From Methanocella_A sp963769045 (GTDB lineage: Archaea; Halobacteriota; Methanocellia; Methanocellales; Methanocellaceae), in assembly GCA_963769045.1 (NCBI GenBank), contig CAVYKK010000028.1:243488-307487 (forward strand): 64,000 nt of DNA, given 5' to 3'. The notes under the pieces were generated by a model. It had not been told where the DNA came from and made no database searches. It was given only the letters and a program-made list of their open reading frames with translations. Below are positions 52,562 to 59,918 of this stretch, in pieces; within the stretch, counting starts at the first letter, position 1, and every line of letters begins with the position of its first letter. Position numbers and translations under genes: made by a program.

Positions 52562-53653
52562 TTAGTCCTCTTTCCACTTCATTACCATCACGCCGACCGC
52601 GAACAGCAAGATTCCGAGCACGCTGACGACGGCCAGGCTGAACAGGGCCACTTCGTTGTTGCCGGTGATCATGGAGCTGCGGAGGCCGTCGTTCAGGTAC
52701 GTCAGCGGCGAGACTTTCGCCAGGTACTGGAGGAACCAGGGCATCTGCTCGATCGGGAAGAACGATCCCGAGACGAACATCAGCGGGAACGTCAGGGCAC
52801 TGGCCGCATTGGCAGCCGTCTCCTCGTCCTTGATGAAGCTCGCGATGATCATGCCCAGGCCCGAGAAGACGGCGCCACCCGCGATGATCGTCACGATCAT
52901 CATGGGATTGATGTTCGGCACCACTCCGAAGGCCAGCCAGCCGGCAATCAGTGCGATGGCCGTCGAGACCATCAGGATGATCGTCATCTGGATGATACGG
53001 CCCGCGTTCCAGCCGATCCTCGAGATCGGCGTGGTCGCCAGCTTCCGGAACACGCCGGTCGCCCGGTTGTGTGCCATCATGCCCACGGTGCCGTTCACAG
53101 CCGACGACATGATGGACATGCCGATGATGCCGGGGAGCAGGAAGGCGAAGTAGCTGACACTCTGGGTGGCGACGTCGTGGGTCTGCGCCCCGACCACAGG
53201 GTTCACGCCGGCTATGCGCAGGCTGAGGAAGTTCAGGACTTCGCTGATGATAGAGACGAGCGCCATGCCTGCCGGCTTGGACTTATCGTAGTACACCTGG
53301 ACTGAGACATTATCGCCAGACGCCTGCGCCCGCATCATGTCCTGTTCAAAGCCCTTCGGAATTTCGAGGTATATGTCGATCTTGCCGTCCTTCAGCTGCT
53401 GCTGCAGGTCCGTGCCTGCGCCATCCTTCATTTCGATGACCGTCGTATTTTGCAGCGCTTTAATGATGCCCTGGGATGTCGTCGTGTTGTCCGAGTCGTT
53501 GAAGTACAGCGTGTATGTCCCGGACCCGCCGCCCATCACGTAGCCGAGCAGCAGCAGGATGACGATGGGGAAGAGCAGCGTCCAGAAGACGGCGCCCTTG
53601 TTCCGGTAGAACGACTTCAGGCTGTATTTTACTTCGGTGAACAGCTTGACCAT
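52562..53653 (-). CDS. ABC-2 permease of exporter 2
   Basis: A 363-residue ABC-2 permease. An N-terminal helix (FWTLLFPIVILLLLGYVMG) is followed by an extracytoplasmic segment of about 120 residues (TLYFNDSDNTTTSQGI... VQVYYDKSKPAGMAL), then five helices with LLPGIIGMSIMSSAVNG, FRKLATTPISRIGW and SPLTYLNDGLRSSM. This is the YhhJ/DrrB-like arrangement with a large periplasmic-type loop. It follows the small membrane gene immediately; the order is ATPase, small protein, permease. Confidence 0.9.
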   Translation of the reverse strand: MVKLFTEVKYSLKSFYRNKGAVFWTLLFPIVILLLLGYVMGGGSGTYTLYFNDSDNTTTSQGIIKALQNTTVIEMKDGAGTDLQQQLKDGKIDIYLEIPKGFEQDMMRAQASGDNVSVQVYYDKSKPAGMALVSIISEVLNFLSLRIAGVNPVVGAQTHDVATQSVSYFAFLLPGIIGMSIMSSAVNGTVGMMAHNRATGVFRKLATTPISRIGWNAGRIIQMTIILMVSTAIALIAGWLAFGVVPNINPMMIVTIIAGGAVFSGLGMIIASFIKDEETAANAASALTFPLMFVSGSFFPIEQMPWFLQYLAKVSPLTYLNDGLRSSMITGNNEVALFSLAVVSVLGILLFAVGVMVMKWKED

Positions 53654-53831
53654 TTAAACCGCCTCCTTAGCCCGCTTCTTGCAGTTCCTGATGCACAACT
53701 CGATGGCCGCTGCGACGATCAGCGTGGCCGAGAGCGCCAGCAGGACTGCCGGCGACCCGAAGTTGCCGATCAGGCCTTCGTACCCGGATATACAGGATGC
53801 CCGGGATGGAACTGATTATCTCTCCGATCAT
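53654..53831 (-). CDS. Small membrane protein between exporter ATPase and permease, frame broken near 53793
   Basis: Not an ordinary ORF because of an indel. From ATG 53831, directly behind the ATPase stop, the first frame gives MIGEIISSIPGILY. After removing one T in the CTGTATATCC run, it continues as SGYEGLIGNFGSPAVLLALS, then ATLIVAAAIELCIRNCKKRA, and KEAV to a TAA at 53654, right before the permease ATG. The result is 58 residues with one membrane helix and a basic tail, filling the gap exactly. It could be a small subunit of exporter 2. Confidence 0.65.
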
Positions 53832-54761
53832 CTAGTTCGCCCCCTGGACGAGTGCTTCGCCGGTCAGGTTAAGGAATACGTCCTCCAGCGTGGACTTCTT
53901 CACGTAGATCTCCTTGCAGGCGAGGCCGCCCTCGTTAATAGCCGATACCGCTTTCATAATACTGCCCATGCCATCGTTCTGGGGCAGGGATGCCAGCACG
54001 TCGCAGCCGGATGCCCGGCTGTTCGGTATCTCTTTGAGGAGCCGCTCGCGTGCGGCTTCACTGCAATCGCGAATGATGAGCGTGTTGCCGCCGCCATACT
54101 GGTTGATCAGGTCTTCGGGCGAGCCGTCGGCGATGATCTTGCCCTTATGGATGACGTCGATGCGGTCTGCAAGATAGTATGCCTCGTCCATGTAGTGCGT
54201 GGTAAGGAACACGGTCTTGCCTTTTGCCTTGAGCGAGCGGATGGCTTCCCATACGTCCCGGCGTGCCCTCGGGTCCAGTCCGGTCGTGGGTTCATCCAGG
54301 AACACGATCTCCGGGTCGTTGACCAGCGCGATGGCGATTCCGACGCGTTGTTTCAGGCCGCCGGACAGGTTCTTGAACAGCGTGTTACGCTTGTCCTTCA
54401 GGTCGAACATGTCGATCAGGCCGTCGACGTCTTCATGCTTGTGGTACATCTGGCCGAAGTAGTCGATGTTCTCCCACACGGTCAGCCACTCGAAGGCACA
54501 GAAGCTCTGCGGCATTACGCCGATCTTCTCCTTGATCTTCATCTCGTCCTTCCTGATGTCATGCCCCAGGACGCTGATCGTCCCGGAAGTGGGCGACTTC
54601 AGGCACTCGAGTATCTCCACGGTCGTCGTCTTGCCGGCGCCGTTCGGGCCCAGGAAGGCGAAGACCTCGCCCTTTTTGATGTTGAACGAAATATCGTTGA
54701 CAGCGGTGAAGTTCCCGTACTTCTTTACGAGGGACTTCACCTCTATGACATTTTCTTGCAT
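53832..54761 (-). CDS. ABC ATPase of exporter 2
   Basis: A 309-residue DrrA-like ATPase: Walker A FAFLGPNGAGKTTTVEILE, VMPQSFCAFEWLTV, signature LSGGLKQRVGIA, Walker B EIVFLDEPTTGLDPRARRD, switch LTTHYMDEA, and the C-terminal DUF-like extension after GGGNTLIIRD common in drug exporters. It is over 60% identical by eye to the ATPase of exporter 1, including that extension. Operon: TetR gene about 75 bp upstream, then ATPase, small protein, permease. Confidence 0.93.
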   Translation of the reverse strand: MQENVIEVKSLVKKYGNFTAVNDISFNIKKGEVFAFLGPNGAGKTTTVEILECLKSPTSGTISVLGHDIRKDEMKIKEKIGVMPQSFCAFEWLTVWENIDYFGQMYHKHEDVDGLIDMFDLKDKRNTLFKNLSGGLKQRVGIAIALVNDPEIVFLDEPTTGLDPRARRDVWEAIRSLKAKGKTVFLTTHYMDEAYYLADRIDVIHKGKIIADGSPEDLINQYGGGNTLIIRDCSEAARERLLKEIPNSRASGCDVLASLPQNDGMGSIMKAVSAINEGGLACKEIYVKKSTLEDVFLNLTGEALVQGAN

Positions 54762-54835
54762 GTGCTATTTCCCCGTTGATTTTAGATAATTGATTGGAAC
54801 TGCCGCCCCTTCGCTTCCCGCTACGGGCTGCTTCC

Positions 54836-55468
54836 TTAGCGGCCCTCTATGGCCTGTCCGAGCAGGCTCATTGAATGCTCTACGTATTGCTGGTAGCTGA
54901 AGCCCCTGCCGACCAGGTCCGCCTGGAATCCGGGGCTCAGGTTGATGATGTCCTGCGTGGCGGTCATGAGAAAGATAGCGATCTCCAGCGGGTCCATATC
55001 CTTCCGGATCGTGCCGTCTTTCATGCCCAGCTCGATGGACTCGCACATGTGGCCCGTGATCACGTGCATCAACTCATGACAGGACTGTGCTTCTGCGCAG
55101 CAGTCCCAGTCGAACCGGTCGGACGACGAGTAGATGAACATCCGGTAATGGTCAGGGTTCTTATGGCTGAACGCGATGAACGTCTCCCCGATCGCGCGCA
55201 CTTTGCCAATGCCCGTCTGTTCTCTGGCCATCGCCTCCCGGAACTGGGCCTCCATCAGCCGCACGCCCCGCTGGACGACGGAGAAGAACAGGGATTCCTT
55301 GCTCTTGAAATAGAGATAGAGCGTTGCCTTGTTCATCCCCACGGCATCGGCGATGTCGTTCATGGACACGCTGTCATAGCCCTTTGAGAGGAACAGCTTA
55401 TCGGCTGCTTCGACGATGTAGTCGCGCCTCTGCTCCCTTTCCCGTTCCTTCAGATCTTTGATCGACAT
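54836..55468 (-). CDS. TetR-family regulator 1 (exporter 2)
   Basis: About 210 residues. The N-terminal HTH is RDYIVEAADKLFLSKGYDSVS, MNDIADAVGMNKATLYLYFK, SKESLFFSVV. The C-terminal ligand domain contains a run HYRMFIYSSSDRFDWDCCAEA with two adjacent Cys. First gene of the exporter-2 operon, on the same strand as it. ATG 55468 is chosen, with GGTGG upstream; ATG 55483 is also in frame. Operators overlap its promoter (55524-55547). A drug- or redox-responsive repressor by family analogy. Confidence 0.88.
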   Translation of the reverse strand: MSIKDLKEREREQRRDYIVEAADKLFLSKGYDSVSMNDIADAVGMNKATLYLYFKSKESLFFSVVQRGVRLMEAQFREAMAREQTGIGKVRAIGETFIAFSHKNPDHYRMFIYSSSDRFDWDCCAEAQSCHELMHVITGHMCESIELGMKDGTIRKDMDPLEIAIFLMTATQDIINLSPGFQADLVGRGFSYQQYVEHSMSLLGQAIEGR

Positions 55469-55523
55469 TTTTGCCACCAGCATTGTAACTGAAATTTACT
55501 TTCTTAACCCGTCGTTACTTTTC

Positions 55524-55547
55524 TAACCACCGGTTACGAGCGTAACC
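55524..55547. promoter_or_regulatory. TetR 1 operator
   Basis: Overlapping inverted repeats: TAACC-ACC-GGTTA (55524-55536) and GGTTAC-GAGC-GTAACC (55532-55547). They lie between the minus-strand TATA-like TTTAAATAG (about 55563-55571) and the TetR start. TAACC-N3-GGTTA is the same arrangement as at 62313 and 63288. Confidence 0.78.
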
Positions 55548-55636
55548 CATAGTTATTCTTTCTATTTAAAGCCTTCGCTAAAGCATAGCAATGGCTTAAA
55601 AACTCAGGCAGTAAAGCCTGTTTATATTCTGACCGT

Positions 55637-55885
55637 CTACGTCCAGTCCCAATACCATCGGTGTCTGGCGTGGTGTGCCACGCTGGCGATCAGGCCGACG
55701 AAGACGCCCCCGATTAGCCCTATAGCCGCAAACAGTGCGGCGATACGGATGTCATGTACGCCCGTGAGATAGCCCAGGCCGTCCACCAATGCCCCGTCGA
55801 ACCTCGGGAACAGCTCGATGAACCAGCCGAGCAGGTACCCGAACAGTGCGCCGAAGAAGGCGCTGAGCAGGATTCTTAAGACCAT
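55637..55885 (-). CDS. Small membrane protein downstream of PadR 1
   Basis: An 82-residue protein with two glycine-rich helices (LLSAFFGALFGYLLGWFIELF and IAALFAAIGLIGGVFVGLIAS) and a C-terminal HHARHRWYWDWT with aromatic and His residues. Its start shares one base with the PadR gene stop (55885), so it is translationally coupled. It may be the regulated membrane component of PadR 1; function unknown. Confidence 0.7.
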   Translation of the reverse strand: MVLRILLSAFFGALFGYLLGWFIELFPRFDGALVDGLGYLTGVHDIRIAALFAAIGLIGGVFVGLIASVAHHARHRWYWDWT

Positions 55886-56373
55886 TATGTTTCCTCCGTA
55901 GTCTGTTTGTTCAGCGACTCTCTTAACCGCTGGAGCCGCTCCGCGATGCGAGCCAGCCGGGCTTCTCCCGGCTTGAGCCGGTCCTTCGGAAGGTCTTCCA
56001 GGTACGAGACGTAGCTGTCCAGCTCGTCCAGTGAGCCTTCCAGCGAATAGGACCCCTGGTGGGAACTGTGTTGGCGCCTGTCCAGGCCGATCTCTTCTGC
56101 ACCGGCCGTTGTCAACTCGTAGCGCTGGTCATCCCGTTTCCGGATCATCCCTTCTTCCTGCATGGTGTTCAGCAGGGGATAGATCGACCCCGGCGACGGG
56201 CGCCATGCGCCCATACTCATGCGCTCGGTCTCATCCATGATCTCGGCGCCGTTTTTAGGTGACTGGCTCAGCGAGTACAGGACAACGTACCGCAGGCCGC
56301 CCCATCGCCTCATCTTGGCGAGGTTCTTGAACATGTCCTTGTTCTCTTTCATCCAGTCTTTATTCCACCACAT
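55885..56373 (-). CDS. PadR-family regulator 1
   Basis: A 162-residue PadR protein. The winged HTH is GGLRYVVLYSLSQSPKNGAEI, MDETERMSMGAWRPSPGSIY, PLLNTMQEEGMIRKRDDQRYE, with a C-terminal coiled-coil dimerisation helix. It is followed by an 82-residue membrane protein in the same unit. Two inverted repeats upstream (56448-56493) probably form its operator. Confidence 0.9.
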   Translation of the reverse strand: MWWNKDWMKENKDMFKNLAKMRRWGGLRYVVLYSLSQSPKNGAEIMDETERMSMGAWRPSPGSIYPLLNTMQEEGMIRKRDDQRYELTTAGAEEIGLDRRQHSSHQGSYSLEGSLDELDSYVSYLEDLPKDRLKPGEARLARIAERLQRLRESLNKQTTEET

Positions 56374-56447
56374 ATCGTGTCACCGATACCGGGCTTTTGA
56401 GGGCTGGCACATAGCCCGCCTCGTGTTTCTTTTTACGCGCAGGGCGT

Positions 56448-56493
56448 ATATCGAACTTCCGATATCGAATGTTAGATATCGGTTTATCGATAT
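56448..56493. promoter_or_regulatory. PadR 1 operator: two ATATCG-N6-CGATAT sites
   Basis: Site 1 at 56448-56465 and site 2 at 56476-56493, both ATATCG, 6-bp spacer, CGATAT with perfect arms; centres 28 bp apart. They lie about 75-120 bp upstream of the PadR 1 start and overlap AT-rich promoter sequence. The same hexamers also read as CGATATCG in the middle. Confidence 0.8.
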
Positions 56494-56557
56494 AAAGCTT
56501 GCGGTTATTATCACCAGTCAGGCGGTTGTGAAAAAGGGGAAAACGGAGGAACATCAT

Positions 56558-56761
56558 TCAAATGTTCCTCAAAGCGGACAATGCCGCAGCCACTACACAT
56601 ACCCCCGCTGCCACGATCATGATGGCGGGCAGTGCGATGTTCACCATGAAACCGTCCAGCACGGACATCATTACGCCAACCAGTACGATGGCTAACACGA
56701 CATACTTGTTTCTGTAATCGATACCTGGCATTTCTGCCGGTTTTTGATCTAATTCCTGCAT
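56558..56761 (-). pseudogene. Remnant of a DHA2-type MFS exporter, N- and C-termini joined
   Basis: A 67-residue frame that begins like a DHA2 MFS exporter (IDYRNKYVVLAIVLVGVMMS, VLDGFMVNIALPAI) and then continues directly as MIVAAGVCVVAAALSALRNI, which resembles the C-terminal end of the exporter at 59905-61380 (VMLVAAALCVLAALVSLLRNI). About 400 central residues are missing in frame. It may be a recombination scar; a small two-helix protein could still be made. It lies next to PadR 1, on the same strand, with an array of inverted repeats upstream (56782-56849). Confidence 0.75.
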
Positions 56762-56781
56762 ATCTGTTCCTTTGTTTTGCG

Positions 56782-56849
56782 ATAGCCGACGCTATTGCTA
56801 TAGCCGACGCTATTGCTATAGCCGACGCTATTGCTATAGCGTCCGCTAA
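56782..56849. repeat. 18-bp tandem array of ATAGC-N4-GCTAT inverted repeats
   Basis: Three perfect copies of ATAGC-CGAC-GCTAT begin at 56782, 56800 and 56818 (18-bp period), and a variant ATAGC-GTCC-GCTAA at 56836. They precede the remnant MFS gene on the minus strand and are best explained as a multi-site operator left from the intact exporter. Replication slippage could also have multiplied one site. Confidence 0.75.
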
Positions 56850-57137
56850 GTGCGGATATCTTAAGCTGCGCACGAATGACAACGGCGATAAGGCGCGACA
56901 GGTTACCCCCGATACAATGGCGCAGCAGGGTGCAAAGCAGAGCTTTTAAAACCCGGCCTCCTTCACGTTGACGCCCATGGAGACTGTTCAGTAACCGTTT
57001 AGAAAAACGCACTAAGGCAGTGTAAATAGCATAATGCTATGTTTGTATTTAATTGTTTACTAAACGGCCTGGAACGCGCCGGTCGTAAAGAACGGTGGGA
57101 GTCATAAACCGCCCCGGCAACGGCTGGAGAGCGCGAA
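56850..57137. other. Intergenic region without recognisable gene
   Basis: Between the operator array and the end of the DUF4097 gene. It has an AT-rich segment at about 57000-57060 and no convincing ORF, RNA gene or repeat family member. Confidence 0.5.
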
Positions 57138-57146
57138 TAAAAAAAG
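57138..57146 (-). terminator. T tract after the HAAS-DUF4097 gene
   Basis: A run of A on the plus strand, hence T on the coding strand, about 10-20 bp after the stop at 57157. Confidence 0.55.
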
Positions 57147-57156
57147 GGAGATAAGC

Positions 57157-58593
57157 TCAGTAGCTTATCTCGACGTCACCACTGCCGCTTTGCAGCTTCA
57201 TCTCCAGGGTACCCTGGCCGCCCTGTGTGTACCCGGTCAGTCGGGAGTCGCCCGTTTCCGTCATCAGCAGCGGGATAGTGCCGTGGGTGACCTGGCCGTA
57301 ACCGGTGCGCGCATCGACGTAGAACAGCGTGGCGCCAGGCAGCACGACGCGGACATTCCCGTAGTTAGAGGAGGCGTCGAGAGTGCCCGTCGTCTGCCCC
57401 GAGTCGAGGCGGACGTTGCCGCTGCCGCTGCTGAAGGTGGCCGTCGTGGCGTTGTACTTCGCCCGGATGCCGCCATAGCTAGTGGTGACGCTGAGGTCAT
57501 CGGCCAGCCCGGCCGACTCGAGGTCGAGGTCGCCGCTGCCGCTGCTGAAGGTAGCGCGGGCAGCGTCGTACTTCGCCCGGATGCCGCCATAGCTGGTGGT
57601 CGCGGTGAGGCTGTCTGCCGGTCCCGTTGAGGTGAGGTCGAGGTCGCCGCTGCCGCTCTTGAACGTGGCACTGGCGGCGCTATACTTCGCCGTTATCCGG
57701 CCGTAGCTCGTGGCGATGCTGAGGCTGTCTGCCGACCCCGGCGCCTCCAGATCAACGTTGCCGCTGCCGGTGCTGTAGACGGAATCATTGGCCGACGCCT
57801 TCGTGTTGATGTTGCCGTAGGAAGATGCCACGTTAAGGCTGTCGTACCTGCCGCCGGCGAGCGCCACGTCGCCGCTGCCGCTATCGAGGGACAGGCTGCC
57901 GCCGGCGAGCGCCGGCAGAGTGATGCCACCGTACGACGTCTTTACGTCAACGTCGTAATGTGAACCTTTCGGCACCTTGATCAGCAGGTCGGCTCCAGGC
58001 GACCCTCCGCCGAAGACGATGTTGCTTACCAGCGGACCGACCTGTCGGGCCTCGGACCGGACCATAAGGGTATCGCCTTCCATGTCGTACGTCGTATTGG
58101 TCACGATTTCACCCAGGTGACCCTGTCTCGCGTGGACGGCGTAAACGACTTCCAGGTCACCCGTTGTAGACTCGACGATGTCCACGTCGCCGAACGTGTC
58201 CACGTCGAGCCTTATCTGGCCGGCCCCGGCATGCGAGGTTTTGTCTTCTCTCTGATCAAGGGGCGTGAACATCCAGATCAGGCCGCAGGCGCCAGCGGCA
58301 ACCAGCAGGATAGCGAAGATCACGACCATCGCCACGCCGACCACAATGACCCGGTCGGTGAGAATGCTCTTTTTTGGGGCAGGGTATTCTGCGGCGATCT
58401 CGCCGGGAGGCCCCATCCGGGCAATGACTTCTCGAATAATCGAACTGTCGACGGGCACCTTGCGCTCTGCCGCCAGTGCTTCCGAGCTATCGTATATGTG
58501 GCTCCTCAGCTCCCGCTTCACTTCTTCGCGCTGCCTCCGCCCCATGTCTCTGGTGACGGCGTTTATATATTGATCAATTTCCCTATCGTTCAT
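57157..58593 (-). CDS. HAAS domain membrane protein with DUF4097 beta-repeats (PadR 2 partner)
   Basis: A 478-residue protein. N-terminal residues 1-70 form an HAAS domain (DREIDQYINAVTRDMGRRQR, EEVKRELRSHIYDSSEALAA), which in other bacteria and archaea pairs with PadR regulators. One membrane helix (about 80-105, VIVVGVAMVVIFAILLVAAG) links to a large extracytoplasmic DUF4097-like beta-solenoid. The solenoid has five 38-residue repeats of the form SYGGIRAKY...ATFSSGSGDLDL. The gene starts at 58593, one base after the PadR 2 stop (58594). Probably a membrane sensor or effector controlled by, or controlling, PadR 2. The 114-bp DNA repeats may vary in number. Confidence 0.85.
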   Translation of the reverse strand: MNDREIDQYINAVTRDMGRRQREEVKRELRSHIYDSSEALAAERKVPVDSSIIREVIARMGPPGEIAAEYPAPKKSILTDRVIVVGVAMVVIFAILLVAAGACGLIWMFTPLDQREDKTSHAGAGQIRLDVDTFGDVDIVESTTGDLEVVYAVHARQGHLGEIVTNTTYDMEGDTLMVRSEARQVGPLVSNIVFGGGSPGADLLIKVPKGSHYDVDVKTSYGGITLPALAGGSLSLDSGSGDVALAGGRYDSLNVASSYGNINTKASANDSVYSTGSGNVDLEAPGSADSLSIATSYGRITAKYSAASATFKSGSGDLDLTSTGPADSLTATTSYGGIRAKYDAARATFSSGSGDLDLESAGLADDLSVTTSYGGIRAKYNATTATFSSGSGNVRLDSGQTTGTLDASSNYGNVRVVLPGATLFYVDARTGYGQVTHGTIPLLMTETGDSRLTGYTQGGQGTLEMKLQSGSGDVEISY

Positions 58594-58935
58594 CTAAGAC
58601 CCCTCGTTAATGCGGGAATCCAGCTTTTCCACGATTCGCGTGATATGGTTCATCGACTCGAACAGCTTTTGCCTGACGATCTTGCCGTATTCCGTGACGA
58701 CGAAGTATTTCCTGGGCCTCTGGCCGTAAAGCTCCCACCGGCTGGTGAGCATCTTTTCGTCCTCAAGGCGTTTCAGGATCGGGTAGAGCGTGCCCTCTTC
58801 GACGACCAGGCCCTCGTCTCTGAGGTTCTTGATGATGTCGTACCCGTATCGTTCCTCTTCCAGGAGGTATAAAATCACGACCTGCAGGGAACCTCTTTTC
58901 ACCTCGATCTCGAACTTGTTCAGGGAAGCGCCCAT
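58594..58935 (-). CDS. PadR-family regulator 2
   Basis: A 113-residue minimal PadR: GSLQVVILYLLEEERYGYDI, EEGTLYPILKRLEDEKMLTS, RWELYGQRPRKYFVVTEYGK. It lacks the long C-terminal helix domain of PadR 1. Its stop abuts the HAAS-DUF4097 start, so the two are coupled. An operator at 58989-59009 overlaps its TATA box. Confidence 0.92.
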   Translation of the reverse strand: MGASLNKFEIEVKRGSLQVVILYLLEEERYGYDIIKNLRDEGLVVEEGTLYPILKRLEDEKMLTSRWELYGQRPRKYFVVTEYGKIVRQKLFESMNHITRIVEKLDSRINEGS

Positions 58936-58969
58936 ATTATCACTGTTACCGGCATACCTAAGAAAATTT

Positions 58970-59013
58970 AATACTTAGAGTACGCAACATACTTAGAGAT
59001 GCTAAGTATATAA
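58970..59013. promoter_or_regulatory. PadR 2 promoter and operator
   Basis: ATACTTAG-AGATG-CTAAGTAT (58989-59009) is a perfect 8-bp-arm palindrome. The minus-strand TATA box TTTATATA (59013-59006) overlaps its right arm. A further ATACTTAG half-site lies at about 58970-58977. Binding would block TBP, so PadR 2 probably represses itself and the DUF4097 gene. Confidence 0.8.
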
Positions 59014-59201
59014 AAATTGCTGTCCGGGCCATTGGGCCCCTACAGATAACAGTCGCCTTAGGGACGCACTGGAGGATATGTAAAACCATAGCAGACAGGT
59101 AACGTAGTGAGGATGTAATAGGGGATAGTGGCGGTACGTCGTGAAATGCCGGTGGCACGGAGGCCCGGCAGGCAATGAGGCGGCCGGGTACGGATAAAAA
59201 G

Positions 59202-59396
59202 CTACAGGAGGCCTGTGCGACCCGGCGGCTTCTTATCGGGCCCTGAGGGCTGGCCTTTTGATCCGACCCCGGCATTAGCGAAATAGATGAGACGGTTGTG
59301 TTTCAGGTCCCTGTTCTTACCGTGGAAGCAGGCCTTCCGGTAGCCCTCTGCGGTCACGTTTCGGATCGCCGCCGTCCCGTACCTTCCGTCGTTCAC
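59202..59396 (-). CDS. Possible small protein directly behind mcrD copy 2
   Basis: A 64-residue frame starting at GTG 59396, next to the mcrD copy 2 stop (TAA then GTG). It reads NDGRYGTAAIRNVTAEGYRK, ACFHGKNRDLKHNRLIYFAN and ends Gly/Lys/Pro-rich. No family is recognised and it may be chance. The rest of 59014-59201 shows no gene. Confidence 0.3.
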   Translation of the reverse strand: MNDGRYGTAAIRNVTAEGYRKACFHGKNRDLKHNRLIYFANAGVGSKGQPSGPDKKPPGRTGLL

Positions 59397-59918
59397 TTAT
59401 GCCTGTTCATGCCTGTCGTCGTACGGCTTCGAGGCACAACATGCCGGCGTGCGCCTGTCCTTCGGGTCGAACATCCCGATGCTGATATCGTCCACATTCC
59501 CGCCCTTTCGCACGTAATCGGTGACCGTCTTCTGCGTCCGGATATACACGCCTTCGTACATCTCGAACGGGAATGGCAGCGCCTTCTCGCCGGCCGCCCT
59601 GATCTTTTCAACGACCTCCGGGCCCTCGATCTCGATCCATATCCGTCCGACCTGGACCGTCAACTCGACCTTCTCGCCCTTGATGTTCAGGTATTTCTTC
59701 TCGACGGCGCCATAATGGCCTTCCAGCAGGTCATCAGGGTTTTCCTTCGGCAGGCGGGGGCCATAGACGACCATCCTCACGATGCCCGGGATAGCGTTCA
59801 GCTCGTCCAGCAGCTTCTGGGCGGTCTCGACATTGAGGGTCCTCTGGGGAAACACCTCGACCTGCATGTGTCCTTTCTCGTCCTTCTTTCCCGTAATGGG
59901 CTTGTTAAATCTCGACAT
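59397..59918 (-). CDS. mcrD: McrD family protein, copy 2, overlapping the end of an MFS exporter gene
   Basis: A 173-residue McrD: MQVEVFPQRTLNVETAQKLL, MVVYGPRLPKENPDDLLEG, VEKKYLNIKGEKVELTVQVG, LPFPFEMYEGVYIRTQKTVT. It shares the MSRFNKPI start with copy 1 and ends with a Cys pair (PACC). Its ATG at 59918 lies inside the last codons of the MFS exporter gene (stop at 59905), so translation is coupled to the exporter. No mcr genes are in the window. The presence of two exporter-linked copies suggests a role outside normal MCR assembly or protection of MCR under toxic stress (inference). Confidence 0.9.
   Translation of the reverse strand: MSRFNKPITGKKDEKGHMQVEVFPQRTLNVETAQKLLDELNAIPGIVRMVVYGPRLPKENPDDLLEGHYGAVEKKYLNIKGEKVELTVQVGRIWIEIEGPEVVEKIRAAGEKALPFPFEMYEGVYIRTQKTVTDYVRKGGNVDDISIGMFDPKDRRTPACCASKPYDDRHEQA

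Noticed and set aside
56558..56761. A normal small membrane protein gene
   Set aside because: Both halves match the two ends of a DHA2 exporter with the middle missing, so a deletion remnant is the simpler reading, although it may still be translated.
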